Shown: positions 26,701 through 34,785 of the stretch, piece by piece
Position numbering within the stretch: position 1 is the stretch's first letter
Layout: every line of letters starts with the position of its first letter
Source of the DNA: Gemmatimonadaceae bacterium
Lineage (GTDB): Bacteria > Gemmatimonadota > Gemmatimonadetes > Gemmatimonadales > Gemmatimonadaceae
Direction: 5' to 3'
Assembly: GCA_019637355.1 (NCBI GenBank)
Contig: JAHBVT010000001.1
Span: 124,001 to 188,000, forward strand
Length of the DNA stretch: 64,000 nucleotides
Program-made: the position numbers and the translations under genes
Notes under the pieces: model-generated
The model's database searches: none
Seen by the model: the letters and a program-made list of their open reading frames with translations, nothing else
Told to the model about the DNA's origin: nothing

Positions 26701-27332
26701 CGTGGCAGAGCTACGTGGTCACTGCGGACTCGGTCGAACGCCTCAGCGGCTATCGCTTCCTGACGGCGCTGCCGGAGAAGACGCGCCGGGCGTTGGTGAC
26801 GGGTACGCAGCCGCCGCTCGGGAACATCGTGGCGCCGACGGGCACGGAGGGGCAGTCGCTCACGTTCAGCTCGGCTGGTTCGCTGGACCCGAATGGCACC
26901 ATCGTCGGCTATCAGTGGGATTTCGGCGACGGCAACACCGCCTCGGGAGCGACGGCGACGCACACCTATACGTTCGCCGGCAGCTATACGGCGCAGTTGA
27001 TCGTGACCGACAACGATGGACTGGCGGACACGGTGACGGCGGCGGTAGCAGTGGCGCCGGTGACGGTGGCTGAGGGTATGACCCAGCTGCGCACGGCGCT
27101 GGACGAACTCGTCGCTGCTGCGGGACTCAACCGCGGGCAGGCGCAGTCGCTGTTGGCGAAGTGGAATGCGCTGGACGCGAGCCTCAAGCGCGGCAACGCG
27201 CAGGCGGCACGCGGGCAGCTCACCGCGCTACGCAATGAGTTGCGTGCGCTGGTGAACAGCGGGCGTGCCACGGCCGCGCAGGTTGCGGCAGCGGTACTCG
27301 CGATCGAGCGCCTCGAGCGCGCGATCCCGTAG
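23745..27332 (+). CDS. Multidomain extracellular nuclease lipoprotein (lamin-tail, Ig-like, NUC, PKD, FIMAH)
   Basis: 1195 residues. Lipobox FLSC after a short signal. Approximate order: lamin-tail domain 1 (46-226), bacterial Ig-like domain (233-319), lamin-tail 2 (322-502; ISQVYGGGGNAGSTWRNDFIEL), lamin-tail 3 (512-672), a second Ig-like domain (679-766), DNA/RNA non-specific endonuclease (773-1019) with the DRGH metal/catalytic motif at about 866-869 and a downstream NNQGPW asparagine, PKD domain (1026-1109, WDFGDGNTASGATATHTYTF) and a C-terminal helical FIMAH-like domain. It should cut extracellular nucleic acid for nutrition or biofilm turnover, bound to the cell by its lipid anchor. Confidence 0.88.
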   Translation: MRSLMMRVAGPLAAAVAFLSCAEPPTAPEAARVLSLPLMVASTATPPVVISQLYGAGGNSGAVLTHDYVELFNPGSEPVQMTNWSLQYGSSSGTTWNNRVNFSGTIAAGGYFLVQLASGGSNGVPLPTADASGTTINMAAGAGKIVLVSNQTQLPGVACPTENGIVDQVSFGSTNCNAAWGSSPAASTTNAVFRADNGCRYTPPPAPSSDFTVGPPAPRNSSSPTTSCTTPAVVTTVEISDADTSLLVGETLALTAIARDADGEPVGATLTWSSSASSVASVSSTGVVTALAAGTAEIIVNAGEDITDTVTITVTVPPPPPENIDVVISQVYGGGGNAGSTWRNDFIELYNRGSEAVSLVGWSVQYASAAGTSWQVTPLSGTIEPGKYYLVQQAAGTGGTADLPTPDAVGTIAMAAGSAKVLLSSAVAAQAGACPVGASIVDRLTYGNSNCAATWGDGAPTISATLAALRQNDGCVNTGIAADDFVALAPNPRNSASPQRDCTEPPREQSDATILINELMGDPAAAENASWGEWFEVRNFGTSPVDLQGWRIISGGTSQPAHTITQSVVVPAGGYAVLGRGFDPARNGGVTLDYNYFVGSATTIWLDNADYLMLVDTEGLRVDSVAWTSLPRGVTKGLRPGLGRSPNVDGADWAYASTTFGEGDYGTPGAENAALVEVPPFVSPNRITFSGRVAADAPLPVGFEAQLFATLLDASNTSIPTVFTWESLTPAIASVDERGVIRALAPGEAAFRATATDGTARIHRLMMETPTLGNTSYADPAEFGLPVDDDPSDDVLITRREFTGSWNGLRAIPNWTAYGLVGEQVGAGADRCNCFTFDSQLEAQGFPRYNTADYTGAGAFAGYGIDRGHLVRSFDRTAGSADNAATYLFSNIIPQAADNNQGPWAQHEIYLGDLARVDGKELFIFAGASGSLGTVKGEGRITIPEYTWKVSVVAPRGTRLADVADYRDLQVIAVVMPNVPGIRNVPWQSYVVTADSVERLSGYRFLTALPEKTRRALVTGTQPPLGNIVAPTGTEGQSLTFSSAGSLDPNGTIVGYQWDFGDGNTASGATATHTYTFAGSYTAQLIVTDNDGLADTVTAAVAVAPVTVAEGMTQLRTALDELVAAAGLNRGQAQSLLAKWNALDASLKRGNAQAARGQLTALRNELRALVNSGRATAAQVAAAVLAIERLERAIP

Positions 27333-27349
27333 GGACTTGCGATTTGCAC

Positions 27350-27386
27350 GAAGGGCCCTGGTGCGGACGACGCACCAGGGCCCTTC
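27350..27386. terminator. Bidirectional terminator hairpin
   Basis: A perfect 16-bp stem GAAGGGCCCTGGTGCG / CGCACCAGGGCCCTTC with a five-base loop sits between two convergent genes, 18 bp from each stop codon. It has no T-tract but is the strongest hairpin in the window. Confidence 0.8.
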
Positions 27387-27404
27387 ACATCGTCGTCGCT
27401 CCGA

Positions 27405-27800
27405 CTAGGCCTCCGACTGCTGGCGTCGCCGGTAGGCGAGCCCACCCAGCACGCCAAGGCCGGCAGCGAGCGCAAAGCAGCCCCAAAAGGCGATGAGCCG
27501 ACGGTCGCGATCCCACTCGGCGGCAACCTGGAGCGCGGCGAAGACGCCGAGCAAGCCGACCGCGATATCCAGCGCGCGGTTGCTCCAACTCTCCCGCACG
27601 CCGAGCGCATACTCGCCGACCTCCCAGAGCAGCATCACGATGGCGGCGACCGCAATCACGCCGAGTGTGGTAAGCCGGAAGAACACGCTCGAGAACCCAC
27701 CCGCTACGCCGGAGATCAGGTGCACCAGCATCCAGAGGTCGAAGTAGCGTCCCTCGCCCCAGTCGGGGCTGAGCGCGGGGATCGGACCATTGTCAGGCAT
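27405..27800 (-). CDS. Hypothetical four-helix membrane protein
   Basis: 131 residues from the ATG at 27800. Four hydrophobic segments are visible, with a conserved-looking DLWMLVHLISGVAGGFSSVFF at the start and LLWEVGEYALGVRESWSNRALDIAVGLLGV in the middle (Glu and Arg inside the membrane region). A basic tail RRRQQSEA ends it. I recognise no named function. It is the last gene of the minus-strand run that begins with the molybdenum hydroxylase, 57 bp after the cyclase stop. Confidence 0.6.
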   Translation of the reverse strand: MPDNGPIPALSPDWGEGRYFDLWMLVHLISGVAGGFSSVFFRLTTLGVIAVAAIVMLLWEVGEYALGVRESWSNRALDIAVGLLGVFAALQVAAEWDRDRRLIAFWGCFALAAGLGVLGGLAYRRRQQSEA

Positions 27801-27857
27801 CTCGGAAACTCGTGTCCGGCGCCCCCGCGCCGATGGACCAAGCGCAGCGCGCGGCAA

Positions 27858-29108
27858 TCATCGCGACAGGCGCCGAGTGGCTTGTATCGCCTCAGGACTC
27901 GCTAATCCTGATTCCAGCGCGGCGCTGACGTCCTCTTCGCTGGCGAAGACGCGCCCGCGACCGGCGCGCTTGGCGGCAAAGAGGCGGCGGTCGGCCACGT
28001 CCACGAGCACCTTGGGGTCGGTGATTTCCGGGTCGGCGATCGTGCCCGCGACCCCGGCGCTGAAGTTGATGCGCAGCACCTCGTGCGCGCCGACCTGTAG
28101 CGGGAAGTCGCTGATTTCGCGGCGTAGCGCCTCGATGCGGTGGTACGCGGCATCGCGCGTGGTGTTGGGCAGGATGATGACGAACTCCTCGCCGCCGTAG
28201 CGCGCGACGACGTCGGTCTTGCGCATCGAGCGCGCCATCAGGTCGGCGACTTGCTCGAGCACGCGGTCGCCGATGACGTGACCGTGCTGGTCGTTGATCT
28301 GCTTGAAGTGGTCGACGTCCAGCAGCGCCAGCGTGAGCGGCGTCTTGTCGCGGGTGGCCTGGTCCATCGCCGAGACCAGCGCGCGGTCGAAGTGGCCGCG
28401 GTTGTAGAGACCGGTGAGCCGGTCGCGCGACGCGAGATAGAGCAGGCGCTGGGCCCGACGCACGATGCTCACCGAGAGCAGCGTGGCGATGCCGAGCAGG
28501 ATTAGCCGAGTGAAGAGATCCACCGGAATGTACGGCCCGGCACGCATCACGTACTCGACCGCGGTGAGATCGTGGTTGAGCGCCGCCACTGCCCACAGGG
28601 ACCCGTACTGCAGCACGGCCAGCACGCCGACGACGATGCAGATGCGGGCGTCGTAGCGCAGCGACGTCGCCACCAGCGCCAAGAAGTACATCTCGAACGT
28701 GACCGTCGAGTTGATGGCGCTCAGCGGCGTGGCGACGACGTAGAAGCTCGCGAGGGCGAGGGTGACCATCGAAATGTCGAAGGTGCTCGACGCGAAGCCG
28801 ATCCACGGATGCCAGTCGCCGTTGCGCAGCCGCCACCAGATGGCCACAGAGGCAAGGGCAGCCAAGGTCGTGATGGTGAATCCGGCGATGTGCATCGGGT
28901 CCTGCCCGCGAGTGGCGACGATGCTGATGGTCGGTGAGATCATCAGCAGCGCCATTGCGACGAGGCGCACCGTGGCGACGACGTGTTCGCCCTCGATACC
29001 GGCTGCGGCCAGTGCCGGGTCCGGCGCCGACCAGACGGGCGTGCGCGGTGCCGCCCGGGTGAAGCCGGCGGACCAGCGCCGAGGCGCACGCGTCGCCGGC
29101 GCGGTCAC
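27858..29108 (-). CDS. Membrane diguanylate cyclase (GGDEF)
   Basis: 416 residues from a GTG overlapping the previous stop (GTGA). Six hydrophobic helices (about 45-225) precede a GGDEF domain (about 235-395). The active-site loop reads GGEEF, an active variant, with DVDHFKQINDQHGHVIGD and RLTGLYNRGHFDRAL. The RxxD allosteric inhibitory site is not present in its usual place five residues before the loop (KTDVVARYGGEEF). It should make cyclic di-GMP from GTP at the membrane. The coupling to a molybdenum hydroxylase is unusual. Confidence 0.92.
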   Translation of the reverse strand: MTAPATRAPRRWSAGFTRAAPRTPVWSAPDPALAAAGIEGEHVVATVRLVAMALLMISPTISIVATRGQDPMHIAGFTITTLAALASVAIWWRLRNGDWHPWIGFASSTFDISMVTLALASFYVVATPLSAINSTVTFEMYFLALVATSLRYDARICIVVGVLAVLQYGSLWAVAALNHDLTAVEYVMRAGPYIPVDLFTRLILLGIATLLSVSIVRRAQRLLYLASRDRLTGLYNRGHFDRALVSAMDQATRDKTPLTLALLDVDHFKQINDQHGHVIGDRVLEQVADLMARSMRKTDVVARYGGEEFVIILPNTTRDAAYHRIEALRREISDFPLQVGAHEVLRINFSAGVAGTIADPEITDPKVLVDVADRRLFAAKRAGRGRVFASEEDVSAALESGLASPEAIQATRRLSR

Positions 29109-31339
29109 GCGAACCTCACGTGCCGGCGCATCGGCAGTTCGCGGATGCGTTGGCCAGTGGCCGCAAAGATGGCGTTGGCCAAGGCCGGCGCGGCCGGGGG
29201 CACCGGCGGCTCGCCGATGCCGCGTACCGCACCGGTTTCCAAGGCTTGCACGACGATCTGGGGCGCCTGCGTGAACCGCATCGATTGGTAGAGATGGAAG
29301 TTGGTCTGCTCCGGCACGCCGTCCACGTAGGTCAGCTCGGAAAACATTGCGTGACCGAGGCCCCAGAGCACGCCGCCCTGCACTTGATTCTCGAAGTTGA
29401 CGGGGTCGAGCACCTTGCCCACCTCGACGACGACGAACACGCGGTCCACGCAGATGCCGGCTGAAGTTTGGCTCACCTCGACCACTTCCGCGACTGGGAC
29501 GCCGAAGGAGAGGGTGAACGCCACGCCGCGCCCGCGCCCCTCGCCGAGCGGCGTGCCCCAGCCGGACATCTCACCCGCGGTCTCGAGTACGCGCCTAGAC
29601 GCCTCATCCGAGCACAGGCGGATGCGCTCGGCCAGGGGATCCGCGCCTGCGGCGTGGATGAGTTCGTCCAGCAACGATTCGTGGAAGAACGCGTTGATGC
29701 CCGCGCCCACGGAACGCCACGATGACACGGGGACCATTTCCGCGGCGCGGTATCCGGTGATGCGGCGATGTGGCAGGGCGTAGGGTTGGTCCCAGGCGCC
29801 GGCGACGAGCGTGACATCGGGGCCGGCGAAGGGGAACTCGATGCGCGCGGCCTGCGAGGCGGCGACGGAGCTCGACGCGACCGAGAGGTCGAGGGCCTCG
29901 ACGCGCCCATCGCGTGCCAGCCCGCGCCCGCGCGCCACGGCCAACGGGCGCGGGAAGTCGTGCGTGAAGTCCTCTTCACGCGTCCAGGTCATCTTCACCG
30001 GCACGCCGGGATGTGCTGCAGCGACCTGCGCCGCCTGCCGCGCATAGTCGTCTTCGAGGCGACGCCCGAAGCTGCCCCCGGCCAGCGGGACGTGCAGGGT
30101 GACGTCGTCCCGGCTGATGCCGATGGCCTTGCCGACGAGTCGCTGTGTGTGTCGAGGGGTCTGGGTTGCGGCCCAGAGCTCCAGCTTGCCGTCGGCGAAG
30201 CGCGCGACGGCACTCATCGGTTCGAGCGGGGCGTGCGCGAGATACGCTACCCGGTACTCAGCCTCCACGGTCGCGCCCGCAGCGAGCGCGGCGTCGACGT
30301 TTCCGGTGTCGGCGAGCCTGGAATCTCTTCGCCCCTCGAGCGCCCGCGCGACGGCCGTCGCGAGCGCCTCGGTCGTGGCAGGGTACGGCGCCGCGCCCCA
30401 CTGGATATTCAGCAGCGCCGCCGCCCGGAACGCACGCCAAGTGTTGTCGGCAATCACGCCCACGCCACCATCGATCGGCACGACCTTGAGGACACCGCGC
30501 GCCGCCTTAGCCTCGGCGTCATCCACGGACGTGACGCCACCCCCGATACGCGGGTTGCTGCGGACCGTCGCGTACACCATTCCGGGCATCCGCAGGTCGA
30601 TGCCGTACGTCGCCGTGCCGGTGGACTTGGCGACGACGTCGGCGCGGCGCATCGGCTTGCCGAGCAAGCGCCACGCGGACGGATCCTTCAGCGCGACGTC
30701 GCGGGGTGGCCTGAGCTCGGCCGCCGCCCCGGCAAGCGCGGTGTACGGGATACGCTCGCCCTGCGGCGTGACCACGGCCCCGGACTCCGCGCGCAACTCG
30801 GCGCGCGGGATGCCGCGCTGGCGCGCCGCGGCCTCGAGCAGCATCTCGCGCGCCGCTGCGCCCGCCATCCGCATCTTGCCGTAGCCATCGGGCACGGTCG
30901 TCGATCCTCCGGTGCCTTGGACGCCGGTGACCTTGGAGTACGCGCCGAGCAGCGCGCGCCCCTGCCGCGCCAGCATCCCGTCGTCAGTGGCCGTGAACGG
31001 GAGCAGTTCCGAGAGCACGATGCTGTTGAAGTACGCTGGACTTGGCGGACCGTGGTCGATGGCGAAGCTTCCCCAGTCGAGTTCCAGCTCCTCAGCCACC
31101 AGCGCCGCCAGCACCGACTGCGAGCCCTGGCCCACCTCGGTGCGTGGCGTGATGATGGTGATGCCGTTCGGGTCGATGCGCACGTAGGGATTGAGCGTGG
31201 CGTCGTCATCGTCGAGCAGGCCGAGCAGGGGATTCTTGAGCGGCCACTTCACGGCCACCCAGCCGACAACGAGTCCGCCGGCCACGGCCGCGGAGCCGAG
31301 CAGGAACGTGCGCCTGGCGATGGTCTTGGCACGGCCCAT
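29105..31339 (-). CDS. Molybdopterin-binding subunit of a xanthine-dehydrogenase-family hydroxylase (IorB-like)
   Basis: 744 residues. Tat signal near the N-terminus (ARRTFLLGSAAVAGGLVVG), so the enzyme is exported folded. The fold matches isoquinoline 1-oxidoreductase / aldehyde-oxidase large subunits: TPRTEVGQGSQSVLAALVAEEL, YGIDLRMPGMVYATV, AHAPLEPMSAVARF, LAGGSFGRRLEDDYARQAAQVA and the C-terminal GIGEPPVPPAAPALANAIFAATG, whose Glu aligns with the catalytic Glu of the family. It pairs with the 2Fe-2S subunit two bases upstream. It oxidises an aldehyde or N-heterocycle with water as oxygen donor; the substrate is unknown. No dedicated chaperone or cytochrome gene is adjacent. Confidence 0.9.
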   Translation of the reverse strand: MGRAKTIARRTFLLGSAAVAGGLVVGWVAVKWPLKNPLLGLLDDDDATLNPYVRIDPNGITIITPRTEVGQGSQSVLAALVAEELELDWGSFAIDHGPPSPAYFNSIVLSELLPFTATDDGMLARQGRALLGAYSKVTGVQGTGGSTTVPDGYGKMRMAGAAAREMLLEAAARQRGIPRAELRAESGAVVTPQGERIPYTALAGAAAELRPPRDVALKDPSAWRLLGKPMRRADVVAKSTGTATYGIDLRMPGMVYATVRSNPRIGGGVTSVDDAEAKAARGVLKVVPIDGGVGVIADNTWRAFRAAALLNIQWGAAPYPATTEALATAVARALEGRRDSRLADTGNVDAALAAGATVEAEYRVAYLAHAPLEPMSAVARFADGKLELWAATQTPRHTQRLVGKAIGISRDDVTLHVPLAGGSFGRRLEDDYARQAAQVAAAHPGVPVKMTWTREEDFTHDFPRPLAVARGRGLARDGRVEALDLSVASSSVAASQAARIEFPFAGPDVTLVAGAWDQPYALPHRRITGYRAAEMVPVSSWRSVGAGINAFFHESLLDELIHAAGADPLAERIRLCSDEASRRVLETAGEMSGWGTPLGEGRGRGVAFTLSFGVPVAEVVEVSQTSAGICVDRVFVVVEVGKVLDPVNFENQVQGGVLWGLGHAMFSELTYVDGVPEQTNFHLYQSMRFTQAPQIVVQALETGAVRGIGEPPVPPAAPALANAIFAATGQRIRELPMRRHVRFA

Positions 31340-31341
31340 CG

Positions 31342-31803
31342 TCAGCGCGCTCCGCGCTGGAGTTCGGCGGCGCGACGCACAGCGGCCCGAATGCGAGGAT
31401 AGGTCCCGCAGCGGCAGAGATGCGCGTCCATCGCGGCGTCGATCTGCGCGTCGGTTGGTTCGCGGTGCTGCGCAATAAGCGCGGCGGCCGCCATCATCTG
31501 CCCGGATTGGCAGTATCCGCACTGCGCCACCTGCAGCTCGATCCACGCCTGCTGCACCACGTGCAGGTTGTCTGGCGTGCCGAGGCCTTCGATGGTGGTG
31601 ACGGGCTTGGTGACGCTGCCGACCGGGGTCGAGCAACTGCGCACCGGCTTGCCATCCACGTGCACGGTGCAGGCGCCGCACACCCCGATGCCGCATCCGT
31701 ACTTGGGGCCGGTGACGCCCAGCTCGTCGCGCAGAGCCCAGAGCAGGGGCATCGTCGGCTCGACGTCCAGCTCGCGGGGCGTTCCGTTGACGGTCAGGCG
31801 CAT
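31342..31803 (-). CDS. Two-cluster 2Fe-2S subunit of the molybdenum hydroxylase (IorA-like)
   Basis: 153 residues. The plant-type [2Fe-2S] motif CGIGVCGAC...C lies in the first half ([12 protein letters not shown], then SCSTP) and the second helical [2Fe-2S] motif [10 protein letters not shown]...CRCGTYPRI in the second half. It relays electrons from the molybdopterin subunit to an acceptor. No Tat signal is present, so it would be exported as a complex with the large subunit. The two genes are 2 bp apart. This gene is the first of the minus-strand run, divergent from the YjbQ gene with about 96 bp between. Confidence 0.94.
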   Translation of the reverse strand: MRLTVNGTPRELDVEPTMPLLWALRDELGVTGPKYGCGIGVCGACTVHVDGKPVRSCSTPVGSVTKPVTTIEGLGTPDNLHVVQQAWIELQVAQCGYCQSGQMMAAAALIAQHREPTDAQIDAAMDAHLCRCGTYPRIRAAVRRAAELQRGAR

Positions 31804-31887
31804 TCTATTAGAAGGACTGGGGTCCCCTGAAGCTCGGCGAGCCCCTGCGCAGGGGCAACCCCACCCCTCGCTTTGCAGGGAATCCCG

Positions 31888-31893
31888 CATATT
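31888..31893 (+). promoter_or_regulatory. -10-like hexamer before the YjbQ-family gene
   Basis: CATATT ends 6 bp before the ATG at 31900; the same hexamer and spacing recur before the CAP-domain gene at 35978. No Shine-Dalgarno is present, suggesting a leaderless message. Confidence 0.4.
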
Positions 31894-31899
31894 TCGCCG

Positions 31900-32325
31900 A
31901 TGCCCGTGCGACGTCATTCCCTGCGCCTGCGGACCAGCGCCGCGATCGAGTTCGTGGATCTCACGGCGGAGGTCCGTGCCTGGGCCGAGTCGCAGGGCCT
32001 GCGGGACGGCCTGCTGACGGTGAGCTCGCCACACACGACGGCGCGCATCGTCATCAACGAGCGGGATCCCGCCTTGCAGCGCGATATGCTGCGACACCTG
32101 CAGCAGTTCGCCCCCGCCGATGCGGCGTACGAGCACAACCAGCATACGGTGGACGGACGCAACAACGCGCACGCGCACCTGGCCGCGCTGTACCTGCCGA
32201 CGAGCGAGCACCTCGTGCTGAGCGATGGACAAGTGCAGCTCGGCGACTGGCAAGCGCTGTTCTTCGTCGAACTCGACGGGCCGCGAGAGCTGCGCGAGGT
32301 GCATCTGCAGTTGCTCGGCGAATGA
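31900..32325 (+). CDS. YjbQ/UPF0047-family protein
   Basis: 141 residues from the ATG at 31900, which follows the -10-like hexamer; an earlier in-frame ATG at 31873 lacks promoter support. Family signatures are [68 protein letters not shown]. YjbQ proteins form trimers with a metal site between the conserved histidines; an Escherichia coli homologue has weak thiamine-phosphate-synthase activity, but the true role is not settled. The ATG of the RuBisCO-like gene lies in its stop codon (ATGA), so the two are co-translated. Confidence 0.88.
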   Translation: MPVRRHSLRLRTSAAIEFVDLTAEVRAWAESQGLRDGLLTVSSPHTTARIVINERDPALQRDMLRHLQQFAPADAAYEHNQHTVDGRNNAHAHLAALYLPTSEHLVLSDGQVQLGDWQALFFVELDGPRELREVHLQLLGE

Positions 32326-33563
32326 ACCGCGCCGACATCGAGGCGTTCTTTGCCGACCGGCGCTCGCTGGACGCCGAGGCCTGCATCGAGCTGGACTACC
32401 GCTTCGAGTGCGCCGGCGATCCGCGGGCGGCCGCGGCGCACCTGTGCAGCGAGCAGTCCACTGCGCAGTGGGCGCGTGCCGGCGTGGTCGAGGACTTCCG
32501 GCCGCAGTTCGGCGCCAAGGTGATCGCGTTCGAGGTGACGAAGCGCGCCGGCGGATTCAGCCTGCCGGTGCCCGGTGCATCCGGCGGCGAGGCGCACGAG
32601 TGCCGCGTCACCGTTGCGCATCCCGTTGCGAATTTCGGTCCGCGGCTGCCGAACCTCATCTCGGCGGTGATGGGCGAGGGCGTGTTCTTCGTCCCGGACG
32701 TGCCCATCATCCGGCTGGAAGACATTCGCTTCCCGGCGTCGTTCCTCGCGGCCTTCGCCGGGCCACAGTTCGGCGTTGCAGGATTGCGCGAGCTGCTCGA
32801 TGCCCACGGTCGTCCGATCTTCTTCGGGGTCGTGAAGCCGAACATCGGGCTCGCGCCCGCGGACTTCGCCGCGCTGGCCGAAGAGGCGCTGCGAGGCGGG
32901 CTCGACGTGGTGAAGGATGACGAGATGCTGACCGACACCACGTGGTCGCCGCTGGCGGAGCGTGCGCGACTCGTGGGTGCCGCACGTCGGCGCGTCGAGC
33001 GCGACACGGCGACGCCCAAGATGTACCTCGCCAACATCACGGACGAAGTCGACCGCCTCTGCGCACAGCACGACGTCGCCGTGGCGCAGGGCGCCAATGC
33101 GGTGCTGGTGAACGCGCTGCCGTTGGGCCTCAGCGCCATCCGGATGCTGCGCGCGCACGCGCAGGTGCCGATCGTCGGGCACTTCCCGTTCATCGCAGCA
33201 TTCAGTCGCGTGCCGGGCTACGGCGTGCATTCGCGCGTCTTCACGCGGCTGCAGCGCCTCGCCGGCTGCGACGTAGTGATTATGCCCGGACTCGGCGCGC
33301 GGATGATGACGTCCGAGCAGGAGGTCCTGGAGAACGTCCGTGCTTGCCTGGAACCGATGGGCGCAATCCGTCCGGCGCTGCCGGTACCGGGCGGCAGCGA
33401 CTCGGCGGCGACCCTGCTGCCGCTGTATGAGAAACTCGGCACGGTGGATTTTGGGTTCGTGCCCGGGCGTGGGGTGTTCGCGCATCCGGATGGGCCGCGG
33501 GCCGGGGCGGCGGCCATCCGGGCGACGTGGGCTGCGCGACGGGCTAAGGCGGGGCGCGTGTAA
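32322..33563 (+). CDS. RuBisCO-like protein (form IV type)
   Basis: 413 residues with the RuBisCO large-subunit fold. KPNIGL (K172) and [11 protein letters not shown] (K198, D200, E201) align with K175 and the K201-D203-E204 carbamate/metal centre of true RuBisCO with the same 26-residue spacing. K177 is replaced by Asn (KPN), the loop-6 region with K334 is not recognisable and DHIHSGT is replaced by DVVIMPGL, so CO2 fixation is not expected. RuBisCO-like proteins serve as enolases or isomerases in methionine salvage or as sugar-acid phosphate (de)carboxylases. Its partner here, a YjbQ protein, does not settle the reaction. Confidence 0.9.
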   Translation: MNRADIEAFFADRRSLDAEACIELDYRFECAGDPRAAAAHLCSEQSTAQWARAGVVEDFRPQFGAKVIAFEVTKRAGGFSLPVPGASGGEAHECRVTVAHPVANFGPRLPNLISAVMGEGVFFVPDVPIIRLEDIRFPASFLAAFAGPQFGVAGLRELLDAHGRPIFFGVVKPNIGLAPADFAALAEEALRGGLDVVKDDEMLTDTTWSPLAERARLVGAARRRVERDTATPKMYLANITDEVDRLCAQHDVAVAQGANAVLVNALPLGLSAIRMLRAHAQVPIVGHFPFIAAFSRVPGYGVHSRVFTRLQRLAGCDVVIMPGLGARMMTSEQEVLENVRACLEPMGAIRPALPVPGGSDSAATLLPLYEKLGTVDFGFVPGRGVFAHPDGPRAGAAAIRATWAARRAKAGRV

Positions 33564-33593
33564 GGCAATTGCCCGACACCGCCCGACCCGGAG

Positions 33594-33603
33594 TATGCAA
33601 TAT
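33594..33603 (+). promoter_or_regulatory. -10-like region before the hydrolase lipoprotein
   Basis: TATGCAATAT lies 7 bp before the ATG at 33611, in an AT-rich patch after the RuBisCO-like gene; TTGCCC (33569-33574) could act as a -35 with a 19-bp spacer. No Shine-Dalgarno is seen. Confidence 0.33.
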
Positions 33604-33610
33604 TCAAAGA

Positions 33611-34759
33611 ATGCCCTTTCGCGCTCGCCACCTCGCCCTCGCTCTCGCCGCTCTCACTGTGGCGAGCGCCTGTGCTGCGCCGGTGACGAGCTCGCCCGCG
33701 CCGACCGCCGTCGACACACTGTACTACATCTCGGCGCGCGATCGCGCCGCCGAGGACGGACTGCCGAAGGTCGCGGCGACGCTGGAGTACGGGCTGGTGC
33801 TGACGCGTCGGCCGCGGATGGACGATCCCACGAGCGACGGCGCGCGCATCGCGATCCTCGACTCCGTGTTGCTCACGCGCGAGTCCTTCATCGCCGCGCT
33901 GCAGGCCCGCGTGCCCCACGACGCGCCGCCGCAGGAGTTCGCCGTGCTCTACACGCACGGCTACGGCACGTCCCTGCACAACCTGTGGGAGCATAGCGCG
34001 CTGGCGCGCCTGCGCTCGCGCGGGGAGCAGCCGTGGATCGTCTTCGCCTGGCCATCCATCGGCTCGGGGGTGGCGTGGCCGCGGGACGGCGAGATCTTCA
34101 CCGCGGCTTACCGCCTTGACTCGGCGGCTGCGGTGGCGAGCCGTGGGATGTACACCGCGGCGCTGACCACTGTGCACGAGGCCATCGGCGGTGCGCGGCT
34201 GTTGCCGGTGGCGCACTCGCTAGGCGGGCAGCTGGTTGGCGAAACCCTGCGTGAGGATGCTGGGCTGCGGTTGCGTCTCGTCGCTGACCCGTTGCGCGCG
34301 CTGGCGTTTGTCTCACCGGACGTCGAGGTGCGCCGCTTCGGGGATACCATTGTACCGGCCGCGCGCCCGCTGACGCAGCGGCTGCTGCTCTACGCGTCAG
34401 CAGACGACCGGGTGCTGTTCTTCTCGGAGCGGATCAATGCGTCGATGCGGGCGGGCCGGGTGCGCGAGGTCGCGGATGGACCGGTGGTGTTCAATGGGCT
34501 GGAATCGGTGGACATCACCGAGGGCCAGTACGCGAACTCGTGGATCGTGAACGCCTTTGGGACGCGGCACGCGCTGCGTCGGAAGAGCGCCGCGTTGTTC
34601 GACCTTGTGCATTTGGTGGGCGCGCAGCGTGATGCGTCCTGCCGCGAGGCGCTCGGCACCGCCGAGCGCCTCGCCAGCGGAGCCTGGCGCCTGACTTCGG
34701 CCGATGTGCCTGCGCCCCAGCGGGCAGCGGCCTGCGCCGGGTTCATCGCGACGAACTGA
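33611..34759 (+). CDS. DUF900-like alpha/beta hydrolase lipoprotein
   Basis: 382 residues from the ATG at 33611. Signal with lipobox ASAC (HLALALAALTVASACAAP). The core matches DUF900-type alpha/beta hydrolases: YYISARDR, EFAVLYTHGYGTSLHN (oxyanion strand), IVFAWPSIG, and the nucleophile elbow AHSLGGQLVGETL. Asp and His candidates lie in ASADDRVLFFSERIN and further on (DLVHLVG). Function unknown; esterase or lipase activity is plausible. It is anchored to a membrane facing the periplasm. Confidence 0.78.
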   Translation: MPFRARHLALALAALTVASACAAPVTSSPAPTAVDTLYYISARDRAAEDGLPKVAATLEYGLVLTRRPRMDDPTSDGARIAILDSVLLTRESFIAALQARVPHDAPPQEFAVLYTHGYGTSLHNLWEHSALARLRSRGEQPWIVFAWPSIGSGVAWPRDGEIFTAAYRLDSAAAVASRGMYTAALTTVHEAIGGARLLPVAHSLGGQLVGETLREDAGLRLRLVADPLRALAFVSPDVEVRRFGDTIVPAARPLTQRLLLYASADDRVLFFSERINASMRAGRVREVADGPVVFNGLESVDITEGQYANSWIVNAFGTRHALRRKSAALFDLVHLVGAQRDASCREALGTAERLASGAWRLTSADVPAPQRAAACAGFIATN

Positions 34760-34785
34760 CCTGGCGCGACGCGCCTTCGTGGCGC

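Noticed and set aside
32322-33563. True carbon-fixing RuBisCO
   Set aside because: K177, the loop-6 lysine and the DHIHSGT segment are missing, and no small subunit, phosphoribulokinase or other Calvin-cycle gene is near.
34763-34775. GGCGC-GAC-GCGCC hairpin after the hydrolase lipoprotein gene
   Set aside because: Five-base stem without a T-tract in GC-rich DNA; such hairpins are expected by chance.
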